From Thalassia testudinum (Eukaryota > Streptophyta > Magnoliopsida > Alismatales > Hydrocharitaceae), in contig JAZHRO010000036.1 of NCBI GenBank assembly GCA_037157565.1, forward strand, positions 21,440,501-21,504,500: a stretch of 64,000 nt of DNA. Reading direction: 5' to 3'. The notes beneath the pieces were generated by a model that saw nothing but the letters and a program-made list of their open reading frames with translations, did not search any database and was not told the DNA's origin. How positions within the stretch are numbered: the first letter of the stretch is position 1; each line of letters begins with the position of its first letter. Below are positions 10,479 through 22,685 of the stretch, one piece after another. The translations under genes were made by a program, and so were the position numbers.

Positions 10479-12500
10479 ATGGAAAACCCAGGAAGCCATC
10501 AAAAAGATTCTGCTTCCACTTCTAACCCGTCAGCCGACCCACAAGCTGACTTCACCCTCCCTCACCTCCCTAACTTGGAGCAACCAGAAATACCAGCAGG
10601 GCCAGGTGGCCCTCCAATTATAACCCAAATACAAATCCCTTCGCATTAATGGTCGACCATTTGGCTCGACTACAACAAAATCAAGAAGATCTAGCTAGGA
10701 CTGTCACGAACCTAGCTAATCAAGGATAAAATCCACCACACCGCCAACAGCCTGTCATTCCTCTTAAGGATTTCTATGATCCTTCCAATTATGAGGAAAG
10801 ACTAGGGGTGGTCATACCATTAGGGGATTTTGAGATCAAACCTGCCATTCTAAACCTTATCAAACATTTTCACGGTCTTCCAAGAGGATCCTTTTTGTCA
10901 TCTTGAGGAATTAACTGTCCTCGCTCAAACCACTCGTTCCCGCAATGTGCAGGAAGACATGTGGTTAATGAGACTCTTTCCACTCTCTCTTAAAGACAAA
11001 GCATCTCATTGGTTTAGAACGGTTGGGCACCCTATTACCACCTGGCCCTAATTAAAAAGCACTTTTCTTAAATAAAATTTTCCGATCGGTCGAACAAATG
11101 CGTTAAGAAGATCCATAATGACCTTTCAACAGAAAATTGGTGAACCCCTCCAGAAGCTTGGGAAAGATTTCAGGAACTTCTAAGAATTTGTCCCCACTAT
11201 GAAATTCCACAATGGTAGTTAGTGCAGATCTTCTATCATGGATTAGAAGATCAATTGAAAGGATTTGTGGATGCCTCATTTGGGGGCAATTTTCTTAACA
11301 TAGACGTCGAAAGTGCCTATCTTCTCTTTGAAGAAATGAGTGAAAACTCATTTAGCATGACTTCCATGGACACTTTTGGTAGATCACAAAACCCCAGACA
11401 CAGAGTCCATGAAATTGACTCCAAATCCACCTCAGTTCCAGTCACTCAAGATGATCTATATATGTTAGCTCAACGACTGGACTAGATGCAAATTCACCAA
11501 AAGAAAATGGAAGAAAAGTTAACAAACAAACAAGCTCCACACGTCCACTCTCCACACACTAACCCCCCACACATTCTCCGAAGAGAAAATCTACACAATA
11601 TTGATGCCATATCTGTTGGCCAGCAATTTTCGGCTGATTTCCCGCAAGATTTGAACAGGAATTTTGATCAAAATATTTTTGATCCCACCTTGGAAAATAT
11701 TTATGCTCTCCAAGAGCAATTTAGAAACCCCTCCAACACTTCTCATCAAAACTGGAGGACTAACCCAAATCACTCCTAGAAAAACCCGAATCCGATTCCT
11801 TTTCTCAAGCAAAACTATTTTGAGAATTATAGGCAACCTATGTATCAACCTGGACCATCCCAGGATGATATTAATAATCAGGTCATGAAAGCTCTGCAAG
11901 GAATGCAGACTCAAATGACAGAAGTAACCCACATGATTGCCAACTTGCAACACCAAGTTATGGTTTCACCTGATGATCGACCTATTGGGAATTTACCTTC
12001 CCAACCCATGCCCAACCCAAATAATCAAAGGAATCAATTCCAAGGTGGATATCCCAGTCATCCCATTCAGCCAGCACCTCAGCATCCACTGGGTTTCAAT
12101 AACAACCGGGCCCCCCATCCTCATCCTAGAAATGGCCAAACTGCAAATGCAGTTACCTTGAGGAATGGGAAAACCACTCACAATACCCTGCCTATTAAAG
12201 AAACCCGCTCTAATGACACACAGATTAACTCTTCCCCTCCTATTGTTTAGGAACCAATTCATGCAAAATAGGGAAACCTTGCCCCATTCCCACAAGCCCT
12301 CCATTGTTCAAATAAGAAAAAGAAGAAATCCGAGCCCACAGAGAAGGAATTAATGGATTTATTTGGGCAAGTAGAAATTAATATCCCTATCCTAGATGCC
12401 ATTAAATATATCCCTGCTTATGCAAAATTCCTAAAAGATTTATGTACTCTGAGAAGGTAGCCCAGAAACTTAGGAAAGGTGATTCTTCCAGAGACAGTCA
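10479..12500 (+). pseudogene. E1 gag, copy B
   Basis: It starts at ATG 10479 and parallels copy A throughout. The best-kept parts are 11222-11485 (FYHGLEDQLKGFVDAS), 11486-11779 after an in-frame TAG, and 11840-12250 (Pro/Asn/Gln-rich tail). The capsid block KDKASHWFR is at about 10992-11020. Stops and shifts differ from those of copy A, so the two have decayed independently. It is continuous with the protease and pol that follow and is the original gag of the pol-bearing half. Confidence 0.78.
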
Positions 12501-13200
12501 GCTCAGTTGTGTAGAGCCGACTGCCTCTTAAGAGAAAAGATCTTGGTGCCCCCCTAATTCAAGTTATCATTAATGATACCTCATTTGATCACGCGTTGTT
12601 GGATCTTAGTGCCTCAATTAATCTTATCCCCATAGTTGTTTTTGAAGAATTCAAGATCGGTGAATTGAAACCTGTTGAGGTTACTCTCCAATTAGCCGAC
12701 TGATCTACAATTAAACCAAGGGGAATTGTTGAGGATGTTCTTGTCTGGGTCAAAAATTGTCTATTCATAGTAGACTTTTTAGTCCTGGACATAGAGGTAC
12801 TAGAAGCACTAAAGTTTTCCCCCATTATTCTTGGAAGACCATTCTTAGCCACCTCCTGCGGAAATATTGATTGTGATTCTGGAAAGATGAAGATCATGTG
12901 TGGCGGTGAATCTGTAACCCTAGACATTTTTCAAACTTCTAGGTGGTTCCAAGAACCAGATTTCTTTGATGATTCGGATTCAGAAATAGAAAACATTGTG
13001 GAGGAAACTTTGCAGATTTCCCATTTAGGTTCCTATTTTGCCATCAATACGATTCCTGAACAATCCACTTCTTCTCACCCTTCCACCCTAACCACACGTC
13101 TAGCTAACCTTCCAGCTGACCCTTTCACTCTCACCTCACCACTAACCCACAAAGCAGAAACTCTTCTGGAGCCAGGTCCACAATTGGAATTAAAACCTTT
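12501..13200 (+). pseudogene. E1 protease, copy B, and linker to RT
   Basis: The catalytic motif reads DLSAS (Gly replaced by Ser) near 12602. VTLQLAD and then IILGRPFLATS (about 12823-12855) mark the rest of the aspartic protease. A stop follows VTLQLAD near 12702. From 12887 an open stretch holds the acidic linker to RT and runs to 13300. The role is Gag-Pol cleavage. The Gly change next to the catalytic Asp and the stop indicate loss of activity. Confidence 0.75.
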
Positions 13201-14310
13201 GCCCAACTCCCTTAAATATTTCTTCTTGGGTCCTAGTCAGACCCTGCCCCTGATTATAAATTCTGGACTTACCAGGGCACAAGAGCACAAACTTCTCTAG
13301 GTTTGAGTAAATATCAAAAAGCTACTAACTGGACCCTTTCTGATCTTAAGGGTATTCATCCATCCTATTGTACGCATCATATATATTTAGAGGATGATTC
13401 TAGCCCCTCCCGCCAACAACAAAGGTGCTTGAACCCTATTTTGCAGGAGGTGGTAAAAAAGGAGATTATTAAGTGGCTGGATGCTGATATCATCTACCCC
13501 ATTTCTGACAGCTCCTGGGTTAGTCCAACACAAGTTATGCCCAAAAAGGCTGGACTAACAGTTGTCACTAATAATAATGGGGAGAATGTAGCCACTCAAA
13601 CTGTTTCTTCTTGGCACTTATGTATTGATTACCGAAAATTAAACACCACCACCAAGAAGGACCTTTCCCCGCTCCCCTTTATTGATCAAATCTTGGAGCG
13701 GTTAGCCGGACAGGATTTTTACTATTTCTTGATGGTTATTCTGGATTTAATCAGGTAGCGATTCATTCTGAGGACCAGGACAAAACAACTTTCACCTGCC
13801 CCTTTGGAACCTTTGCTTTCTAAAGGATGCCCTTAGATCTTTGCAATGCACCTGCGACTTTTCAAAGGTGCATGCTTGCAATTTTTTCAGACCTGGTAGG
13901 TGAATGTTTAGAAGTCTCTATGGATGACTTCTCTATTTTTGCAGATTCTTTTGACCATTGTCTTGAAAACCTTGAAAGAACTCTCCAAAAATGCATAGAA
14001 GTTAATCTGGTCCTCAGTTGGGAAAAAAGTCATTTCATGGTCCAAGAAGGTATTGTCCTGGGCGATAATTTCAAAACAAGGAATCACGATAGATAAAGCA
14101 AAAATAGATGCTATATCTAAGCTCTCACCACCCACTACTATCAAATAGATCAGATCCTTTTTGGGTCATGTGGGTTTCTACCGTCGATTTATGCAAAATT
14201 TTTCCCAAATTTCCAAGCCCTTAAGTCAGCTTCTCACTAAAGACCAGCCATTTGATTTTAATGATAAGTGTCTGGAGAGTTTTTTGAGGTTGAAGAAGAA
14301 GGTTACTGAG
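13201..14310 (+). pseudogene. E1 reverse transcriptase
   Basis: The order of RT blocks is clear: KKEIIKWLDADIIYPISDS (about 13456), CIDYRKLNTTTKKD (13622), PFIDQILERLAG, a DGYSG-like site disrupted by a frameshift near 13735, LCNAPATFQRCMLAIF (13834), the active site SMDDF (13916), and the thumb beginning [10 protein letters not shown] (14164). A frameshift near 14063 and a TAG at 14146 add to the damage. The catalytic aspartates themselves are present. It copied the element RNA into DNA in the ancestral particle. Confidence 0.88.
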
Positions 14311-14715
14311 GCACCAATATTACAGGGACCTGATTGGAATAGTCCCTTTGAATTATTGATAGATGCCTCAGATTTTGCTATAGGGGACGTTCTAGGGCAA
14401 AGAATTGGCAAGAAGCCCGTTGTGATCCATTATGCTAGCAAAACTATTGATGATGCACAATGGAATTACACGGTTACTGAAAGGGAACTTCTTGTCATTG
14501 TATTTGCCTTAGAAAAATTTAGATCTTATCTGTTGGGGTCACATGTCACTGTATATAACGACCACTCAACAATTAAATACTTGCTGATAAAGAAAGATGC
14601 GAAACCCCACCTTATCTGTTGGATTCTATTGCTCCAGGAATTTAACCTGGAAATCATGGATAAGGTGGGATCGCACAATGTAGTGGCCGGCCATCTCTCT
14701 CGTCTTATGACGAAG
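14311..14715 (+). pseudogene. E1 RNase H domain
   Basis: It continues the RT frame. DASDFAIG (14362) holds the first catalytic Asp, [19 protein letters not shown] the Glu, and [10 protein letters not shown] the next Asp. The closing motif, normally VADHLSRL, reads VAGHLSRL here: the last catalytic Asp is changed to Gly at 14689-14691. This single change would be expected to inactivate the enzyme. No second, archaeal-type RNase H follows, which argues against a Tat/Ogre element. Confidence 0.85.
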
Positions 14716-16074
14716 GACATAATGACCCCACCAGATCAGTTCCCCGATGAAAGCATTTTAGCTGCTATAACCCTCCCTTGGTTTGCACCCATCACAAACT
14801 ACTTAGCAATAGAAGGAATCCCCACTGATTGGCCAAAAACAAAACGGGATAAGTTCTTTGCTGATATTAAATATTATTTTTGGGAGGAGCCTGACTTTTT
14901 CTGCATTTGTGCTGATCAGGTCATTCGACAATGTGTACCCGATTCTAAAATCCATGATATTTTGACACATTGTCACTCAATGGCCTTTGGCGGACACTTT
15001 TCAGGCAAGAAAACTACAGCTAAAATCCTTAATGCAGGATTTTATTGGACCAGCTTGCACAAAGATGGTCATGACTTTGTTCGGTCCTATGTGCGTTGCC
15101 AGAGCATCGGCAACATGACTCAGAAGGATATGATGCCCCTTAATCCTATTTTAGAGGTTGAAATTTTTGATGTTTAGGGCATCGACTTCATGGGACCATT
15201 CAACTTTGGTGCGTATTTTTATATATTAGTCGTAGTCAACTATGTTTCAAAATGGATAGAAGCAATACCCACCTGCACTAGTGATCACCGTGTGGTTCTC
15301 GAATTTCTTAAGAAAAATATTTTCTCAAGATTCGGCATACCAAAAGCCATTATCAGTGACAGAGGCTCACATTTCACCCACTCACAATTCCGTCACCTTC
15401 TTTCTAAATATGGGGTTAATCATAAAATTTCTGCACCTTATTACCCCCAAACAAATGGCCAAGTTGAAGTTTCTAACTGGGAAATTAAAAATATTTTACA
15501 AAAGACGGTCAGGCCCAATCATAAAGATTGGTCCACCAAATTGGACGACGCTTTATGGGTCTACCGTACTGCTTTTAAAACCTCGCTCGGCATGTCTCCC
15601 TTCTGTCTGATTTTTAGGAAGGCATGCCATCTCCCGGTAGAGCTAGAACATAGGGCTTTTTGGGCAATAAAACAACTCAACATGGATTTATCTGTTGTTG
15701 GTATCCATAGAAAATTACAGTTAACTGAATTGGAAGAATTACGTAATTTTTCCTATGAAAATGCAAGGATTTATAAAGACCATGCAAAGAAATTTCATGA
15801 TAAATATATTGTTCGGAAACACTTTGACGTTAATCAAAGTGTTTGGCATTTCGATGCGAGATTACGTCTTTTTCCTGGGAAATTAAAATCTAAATGGATC
15901 GGCCCCTTTATTGTCCATAAAATATATCCATACGGTGCTGTTGATCTTTTTGATCCAAAAACTAATTTGACCTTTCAAGTCAATGGCCAACGTTTGAAGC
16001 CCTATTTTGATCATAAGCCTAATCTTCCATCTGAATCTTTTAATTTTACTGAGCCAGCCACCCTTGATCACTAA
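14716..16074 (+). pseudogene. E1 integrase
   Basis: The zinc-binding N-terminus is at about 14950-15110 ([11 protein letters not shown], then VRCQSIG); the first of its paired cysteines is replaced (SYVRC). The core has Asp in GIDFMGPF (15178), Asp in ISDRGSHF (about 15352) and Glu in [10 protein letters not shown]. The codon before GID, normally Trp, is a TAG (15175-15177). From 15190 to 16074 the frame is open to a natural end, with no chromodomain after the GPF module. It is the best-preserved gene of E1, broken by a single in-frame stop within the domain. Confidence 0.88.
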
Positions 16075-17471
16075 TGGACACTACGCCCAGCTGAATGGCG
16101 TAAAAGATAGCACTGGATGGGAGGTAACCCATCATTTTTTCTTGCTTTCCTTTTTTCTTCCTTTTCTAGGTTTTGATCATCCTAAACTCGACCGTTCTTC
16201 ACTAAGGTGATCCCTTTTCCCTTCTAATGCATGAGGACATGGCATATCTTAAGCATGGGGGGTGTTTTTAAAATTTGATGATCAATTTACGATTTTCAAA
16301 ATCTAAAAACATGCATTTTTCTTTAGTTATTTTATTTTCCTACTTGCATACCCAAAAAGTAAAAATGTTGAAAACTTTTTGAGGAAAAATTTTTGAAATC
16401 AGGACTACGGTTGAAAAAATTCACTTTTGGGTACAATGGGATTTAATCTTTAACAAACTAGGGATGAGGATGTGAATTTGATCATTAGAATTTCTGGGTC
16501 TATTTTTAGACTAAATCAGATATCCTTCTCTAAAATTTCACCTGAACTCATGATAGTTTGGGTGACTTGATTCTATTTTGTAATATGGAAAGTATTTGGC
16601 TTAGTCTCTGATTCAAAAGCTTACATTTCTCGAGGAAGTTTTTGTGTCAATTTTCACACACAAGCCAACACTTAAAGAGCAACTAAAAATTAGAAAAACT
16701 CCCTTGTTTGGACTTAGTAAAAGTCTAAAGCAAATCATTGGTTTGAGTTCCCACCATCGAGGAGGAAAATGCCTCCTTTGAGGATGCAATGTCAATATGT
16801 TACTACCTCGGTGCTGCTCCATATCTATATTTCATATCTTTAGATGGAGCATTAAAGCGCATTTTAGCAGCTCAAATGTCATGGACGGTGCTCTACCTAT
16901 AGTGTTGGAGCAAGAGCTTGAGTTTGCTTGGAGCGCCCCTTTACATTCTATTGTGTTTTGGGGTTGTGAGCTCTTGGGTGGTGTCATGGATAGTACTATC
17001 CCGAAGTACTCGCACCAGAGACCGCTCGAGGATTGGTAACGGGAATGATGATCCTGACACATCTGTTGTAAGACTAAGGTAAAAATAAGCATCAGGGAGA
17101 AAAAAAATATATATATATATATAGTAATAATAAATAAATTAACATGCCCTTATAAATGTTGGCTTTTCACAGGCACAGACACAAGGTTTTAAAGGATTTT
17201 GCAAGTTGCGAATCAGATTCATGAGCAAGAAAAATCCTAAAAATAAAAATTTCAAGTCATCTGAATTAACAAGGGGTTAATTTGTGAATTTTTTGGAGGA
17301 TATATTGATCCCATTTTGTCTAATGGTTGGATCTGAAATAAATCCTGATGTTTATCTTTAACAAATCCCGTACCTCCTATGTTTAGTTCAACCAAGGTCC
17401 CCTAATCTCTTTTTCCTCAAAAGTAGAAAAATTAGATTTCCTAAAAATTTCGTTTTGCAAAAAATTTTAAG
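16075..17471 (+). other. E1 3' non-coding region
   Basis: About 1.4 kb lies between integrase and the polypurine tract. It has no envelope-like frame. Landmarks are the conserved CATGGGGGG stretch just after integrase (about 16255), a hairpin with an 8-bp stem TGCTCCAT/ATGGAGCA (16816-16852), a 14-bp palindrome GGATAGTACTATCC (16988-17001), and an AT run (17108-17123). Its structured part corresponds in position to the hairpin arrays of E2, E3 and E4. Confidence 0.7.
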
Positions 17472-17509
17472 TTTTGCTATGAGACTAGCAAAAGATAAGC
17501 ATGGGGGTG
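17472..17509 (+). promoter_or_regulatory. E1 pre-PPT stem-loop and polypurine tract
   Basis: TTTTGCTA (17472-17479) pairs with TAGCAAAA (17486-17493). The next 16 bases, ending ATGGGGGTG, hold the polypurine tract that primes plus-strand DNA and abut the 3' LTR. The same arrangement and spacing occur in E2, E3, E4 and E8. Confidence 0.8.
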
Positions 17510-19761
17510 TGATAAATGCCAGTTTATCATCATTCTTATGCATTAAAAAAAACCTAGCTCTTAGTATTTTACTCTACAAATAGGTTTTCGGGCTACATTT
17601 AGGCATTAACTTGTTAAGGCATGCATTGCATTTTCTTTTATTGTTTTAATGTGTCTTTGTGAGTGTTAGGGACGAATAGTATATAGATCCCTAAAATCCT
17701 AGCACTCAAGAAGGCAAATGGTGAAGGAGGAGCTCAGACTAGCTGGAACTCAGCTTGATCCAGCTCACCATAGCTGGAACCTAGCTCACGTATACTAGGG
17801 TTAGCTCATCCCATCTCCATTCAGTTAATCTCATCTGAATGGCAGCTGAAGAGAGTTCATCTTAGCTCACCCTAGCTCAATTCAGCTCAGATCCAACTCA
17901 ACCTAGTTGAGTCTAGCCGATTTTAGCTCCCACTGGTCCACAGGGTGCTCTAGCTAGCTCAGCTGAGTTGACTAGAGTTCACCCCAGCTCAGATCTAGCT
18001 ACATCCAGCTCCACTCAACTCCATCCAGCTGAAGAAGAACTCATCCCAGCTCAGGAAGCTCAAGTCCAGCTCCCGGGGGCCCAGCTTAGCTCAAGCTAAC
18101 TGAGCTAAGCTACCTTAGCTGTCTCAACTAGCTCAATCCTCCCCGAGAGCACCAGACCTAGCTCACCTTGGCTCCATTCAATAAAAGCCAGCTCACTTTA
18201 GCTTGGCTTAGTAGTTAGCAAAGAACTAGCAAGCTAAGCCAGCTGGAGTAGCCCCATGTTGACTACTTCAGTAGCTGCCAGCTCCACTTTAGCTTTGGAC
18301 TCTTCAGAACCAACTCCTCCCTTCAAACCCTAGCTCCAACACCTCCTCCTCTACTCCACCATTAGCTAAGCTAGCTTAGCTTAGCTTAGCAATGATCTAG
18401 CTTCCTTGGCTTGTACCACCCAAAAACCCTACCTAACAACTCCACCAACTAGCTCCACCTAAGCTCCACATAAGCTAACCCTACTTGGCGCCAACCTAGC
18501 CTACCCACCACCTCCAAAAGACACCTAAAAGTGGTGCCAAATCCACCCTAACTACCCCCTTGTTGGTGACACTTTTCCCTCCAAAAATCCCCTTCATCTC
18601 CACCACACATCTCCCCTTAAACCCATCTCCACCTTCCACATAATCCCAACTTCTTGAAGCCTCAAAGTTGGTGCCAACGCATGGCACCTCTTCATGGTTG
18701 GCACCAATTTTAGGTGCCTCTTGACCAACCCTAACTACCCCCCTTACACCCCTTAGGTGGTGCCAACCATCCTTAACCCTAGGATCATCTAACCACCTCC
18801 ATCCTCCGATCTAAGCCCTCCATTTCAAGAGGCACCTTAACCCCTCATCCTACCCTATAAAAAGACCACTACCCACCACCATTCAAACCAACCTTGGCTA
18901 GAAAATTCACTCACATACTCTACCTAGAGCCCACACCCAAGAGAGAAGAAGAAGAAGATTAAGGGGATATTCTGTCCCTTTGGTGCCTTCCCCTCTTCCC
19001 TTCTCTCTTGAGCCACGCCAGCCAAAGGAGAAGCCAGGCAAGGAAGATCTTTGGAGGAGATCTTGAAGGTGGTCCACGCCACCTTGGAGGAGCTTTTGAG
19101 GGTGGTGCACGCCCACCCCTTGGAGGAGAGCATTGAAGGTGGTAGCATCCACCTTGGAGGAGCTCTCAAGATAGGAGAAGAAAGAGGCCCTCTTTTCAAG
19201 CCAAGGAGCAGCTAGTCTTGGAGCAAGAAGACTCCCTTCTTCACCAATTTTTGCAAGAGGATTTGTGTTTCTTTTATGGGCTTTAGATTTTTTCATTTCT
19301 AGTAGAAGCATTCCTCTACTTGTCTTGGAAAAGAACACAAATTCTAGTTAATCAAATTGCCTTCTTTTTACTTTCTATTACAATTGTTGTTTTTGTTCTA
19401 GCACTTATTTCACCTCTTCTTCCTAATTACTCTAGGCCTCCACTTGCCTAGAGTGAGCTTTGGAAGTGGATATATCTATCTCTTAAGTTTTAGTTTTGTA
19501 ATTATAGGTGTTAGTACTTTCCGCCACAATTCGCATTTTGCCCTCGTTTTTTCAAAACAAGAAACTTACATATTTAAAATACCAGAAAGAAAGTTGAGAT
19601 CTATTTTGTAAGCAAGAGAATTAATTTTGCAAACATTTGACCTCCTTGGACAACCCTAGATACTCCCCTATCTAGGATACAAATTTAAAAGCGTATGTGA
19701 ATTCACGTGTTACAACAACATTGAATACCCGCTTTTACAAATCACGCAACTTTTCGCATCA
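17510..19761 (+). repeat. E1 3' LTR
   Basis: It matches the 5' LTR end to end: terminal hairpin TGATAAA/TTTATCA, AGCTC array (about 17735-18400), GGYRCC palindromes, TATAAAAAG (18856), GGAGGAG minisatellite (19051-19170) and the terminal CGCATCA. It is followed by the ACTTC duplication. Confidence 0.9.
18856..18864 (+). promoter_or_regulatory. TATA box of E1 3' LTR
   Basis: TATAAAAAG at the same place as in the 5' LTR, in the same C/A-rich setting. Confidence 0.65.
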
Positions 19762-19766
19762 ACTTC
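19762..19766. repeat. Right target-site duplication of E1 (ACTTC)
   Basis: Exact copy of 1059-1063. E3 gag sequence resumes after it. Confidence 0.9.
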
Positions 19767-20065
19767 CACTAGGGATCTAGTAATCCACGAAACCTATCCC
19801 AAGACCCTAGTACAACAGAACTACCCCTATCTCCAAACTTATAAGAGGTGACATAACCAATCCCACGAATCCTGCTAATTCGCGAGATCAGGGTTATACC
19901 TCAATAGAGGAGGAAATCCAAGTTCCATTCCTAGAAGCTTTAAAGAAATCTAGGAAACAAAAACAACCTGTTACGTTAGATGAAGACTTGATTAAAATTT
20001 TTGAATAGGTACATATTAATATCCCACTCTTAGATACTGTCAAGCACATTCTGACTTACGCGAGA
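19767..20065 (+). pseudogene. E3 gag end, between E1 and E2 insertions
   Basis: This continues the gag fragment that stops at 1063. The late-gag words EEEIQVPFLEALKK and DEDLIKIFE, a TAG, then HINIPLLDTVKHILTYAR are read; E2 has the matching EEDLIKLFE-stop-RINIPLMDAIHHVPAYA. It stops within TYAR where E2 is inserted and resumes at about 33534 with FLKELCTPKR. Confidence 0.75.
20061..20065. repeat. Probable left target duplication of E2 (CGAGA), decayed
   Basis: CGAGA before the E2 5' LTR faces TAAGA (33529-33533) after the 3' LTR. The two differences are C-to-T and G-to-A at a CpG. Removing E2 restores gag reading across the site. Confidence 0.55.
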
Positions 20066-22665
20066 TGATGGAAACACCATTATGAGCCATAACTAGCTAA
20101 TTTTGACCCATTAAAGTCAATAAATGCTCCTACATAACTTCCAAAGAGTCACAAGTCATTGCATAATCATTCTGAAAGAAAAATAAGAAACTAAGGCTAA
20201 AACTACAATTTTATCTGCTCATCATGAATGCAGTACAACCAAGGGTTTTCTTAGGGGTTGAATGAAGGTCCATCAGTCTTAAAAGGATAACAAGTGGGTT
20301 AAGACAGACTAAAAAAGGTTTGCATGTGTTCTGAGAATTAAATGACTTTTGAAACCCTAAAAATAGACTCAATTAACTGAGGTTATGATCAGGATAAAAT
20401 TCACCTAAACCCTCTAAAATTTATAGAAAGATATTCTGTAGGGTTTAGAACTTTCAATTTGACCATTAGAACCTATTTTGACCCAAAACAGAACCATAGA
20501 CAGACATTTGCCCTAATTTAGGTTTTTGCATAAATTACCCTATCAAACATGGTCAAAACTAAGATCTAACTTCACCATTGGATTCCTTAGGTCCAAATTA
20601 GGTTTGTAGCAAAATTTGGACCTAAGATGAATTTGTCTTGACCTAGTTTGCAAATTGGTCCTTTCTAATTTCATTTCTACCCTTAACTTTCAAAATTATT
20701 TCAAATAGGCCCCTAACTTTTTCATCATTCTTACAAAAAAGGTCCTTGCCACCATTTATCGTAATCCTACTTGGTCTGACAACCTTAAAATGGAAAGAAC
20801 GCCCTGATTTCTTGATGAATCCCTTTCAAAATTGAAAGGGAAGTTCGTGACGAACTTCCCTTCCTATTGGATCCAATCCTAAGCCTTGGAACTTATCCAA
20901 TCTTTCATGCAAACGCATGAGAGATTTGGGTCTTAAGAAATTTCCAAGTCCGGTGAGGCTTTCCAAGCTTGGAAAGCTTGTTTCCCAAGCTCAAACTGCC
21001 TCTAGATCCTTATATAAGAGAGCCCAGATCCTCCCGAACTTCCTATGCTCAAAATCGGTTGAGATTCCCCATAATTCCTCTCTCTCTTTCACAGCTGAAG
21101 GTTCCTCGATGTCCAGTGATCCCCTCTACCTTTCCTCGTCGTCTTTCCACAATGCTAGTGGCCGATCTATCTTCCTCACCACCTTCCGCCTCGCCGTACC
21201 AGCAGATGCCTCCTTCTCTGTCATCCTTGCCGTTTCTCCCTCACCGCTTCGCCTCGCTTTGTCCAATAACCTCCTAGCTAAGTCCCATACCTCCCATACT
21301 TCATTCTTACACTCACCCCACTTCGTTTCGATCACCGACGATCCTCTGCAACTTCATCTTCTCCATCTCTGGCAACTCCTTCTGTGAGCCCATCTCACCA
21401 CCATAGACCACCAAACTCCTCGCCGACTACTTCAAAACCTCTACCTCACCTCTCCATTCATTTCCCCTCTAATTATTCACCACTTCACTCACTCACGCAC
21501 ACCCCCGAACACACCCACTTTCACGCACATAGATCGACCTCGACACACATGCACGGACAATGAGACGCCACACAAAACCACTCATCGCACTCACCATAGT
21601 CTGGCAATCCTCCCTGAGCATTCTAACAAGGGCGAGAAGCCATTTTTGTGTTTTCAGGTGTCGAGCTCCTTCTCGCCATTAACAGCGAGTTCGAGCAAGC
21701 CTTGAAGCTGCTCCAAGTGCCTTCACTCCAGAATTTCATCTCCAGACGATGCGGAAAGCCTCTAGGACTTCGTCTGGGCTAACAATTGGAGGCTTCTACC
21801 TCCTCATTGTGTGAATTGAACGGAGATACCCTACTGCTGGCTACACGAAGAAGAGGGATGTGTTTTGTCCCACATCAGTTGTGGAAGAGCACCTGCTAAA
21901 GCTTAAAGTGAAAAGGTGTTAGAGGCTATTCGCCTCATAACACGGGGTGAGGTCCCTCTCACCCACCCTTCACTAGCCTTGTCTATGACCTCTACCCGCA
22001 GACCTGGCCTGACTCGTTTACCCACCTAGACTGACTAGCACTCCTCGCTCACTATCGCACGCTGGTGAGCCTGGACCTGGGTACACTGAATCCGATAACC
22101 CGATTACCCATGGCTGTGGGAGAGCGGATCCTAAAGAGTGAAGGAGAGGATAGCTGCACGAGGTAGGGGAGGGTTTTGCTGTTGATGGCTTTGGCTGACA
22201 CTTAGCCAATTTGAGAAGTTCCCCTCCCTTGTGAGAAGAAAAAGGAAGCATAAAGAAGAAGAAGGCTTAAGAAGTCAAAGCAGAAAAGTGAAGAAGAAGA
22301 GGAGCTGCATGAGAAGCGGAAGAGAAGCAGAAGAAAAGAAGAAAAATAGAAGTTTAAGTCATATGATTTCATAATTAGACGATGGTTTGGTTTGATTGCA
22401 TACATATATATATTGAGTTCCTTAGTTGATACTGTAGGAATATTTGGTGATCTAAATCACCATTTTACTCCCATCCTTTTGCACCTTGATCTTGTTATTA
22501 TTGCAAATTCTTTTACTTTAAATTGTGATCTTGAGATTTAAATTCCCATATTGCTCCCTATATTCGATCTTAGAACTTTTTCGAGTAATAAAATCTATTT
22601 ATTTTCAAAGGATTTCAACTATATTACAACGCTTTATTTTAAAACTCGATTTCGACGCGTTAGCA
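20066..22665 (+). repeat. E2 5' LTR
   Basis: It begins TGATGG, has a TATA box at 21011 (TATATAAG), a C/T-rich stretch (21060-21560), a GA-rich tract (about 22225-22350) and ends GTTAGCA. It is matched along its length by 30911-33528. The start can fold (TGATGG with CCATTA, one G-T pair). An open frame at 20917-21387 is broken in the 3' LTR and is not called a gene. Confidence 0.88.
21011..21018 (+). promoter_or_regulatory. TATA box of E2 5' LTR
   Basis: TATATAAG, followed by AGAGCCCAGATCCTCC, which is kept in the 3' LTR near 31823. Position ~1.65 kb before the LTR end. Confidence 0.6.
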
Positions 22666-22667
22666 TT

Positions 22668-22685
22668 TGGTGCCATTGCTGGGGA
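22668..22685 (+). promoter_or_regulatory. E2 primer-binding site (tRNA-Asp type, three changes)
   Basis: TGGTGCCATTGCTGGGGA lies two bases after the LTR. It differs from the perfect tRNA-Asp complement at three positions, all C/T or G/A changes at CpG or neighbouring sites, consistent with decay after insertion. Confidence 0.8.

Larger units (their letters stand above)
1064..19761 (+). mobile_element. E1: Athila-like retrotransposon, 18.7 kb, with internal duplication of leader-gag
   Basis: The unit is bounded by two ~2.26 kb LTRs (1064-3330 and 17510-19761) that begin TGATAAATGCC and end CGCATCA, and by a perfect ACTTC duplication. Inside, the order is PBS-A, leader A, gag-A, start of protease A, a truncated LTR (7259-8776), PBS-B, leader B, gag-B, protease B, RT, RNase H, integrase, 3' non-coding region and PPT. 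An ordinary Athila element is about 10-13 kb; the excess matches the extra 3331-8776 block. By eye the LTRs differ at roughly 10% over the first ~215 bases. All coding regions are broken. Confidence 0.88.

Noticed and set aside
14311..14715. Tat/Ogre classification (second RNase H, leader ORF)
   Set aside because: Only one RNase H lies between RT and integrase in all three pol elements, and the primer site is tRNA-Asp, so Athila fits better.
15175..15177. Programmed stop readthrough in integrase
   Set aside because: The stop differs (TAG, TAG, TGA), each copy has other stops, and TGG-to-TAG/TGA by deamination explains it more simply.
16075..17471. Envelope-like gene of the kind found in some Athila elements, after integrase in E1, E2 and E3
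   Set aside because: No frame of useful length, signal peptide or membrane segment is seen in 16075-17471, 29257-30872 or 47205-49641; these are non-coding with hairpins.
20917..21387. 156-codon open frame in the E2 5' LTR
   Set aside because: The matching region of the 3' LTR (31779-32096) is shifted and broken, and it sits in a C/T-rich promoter region. It is chance openness in low-complexity DNA.
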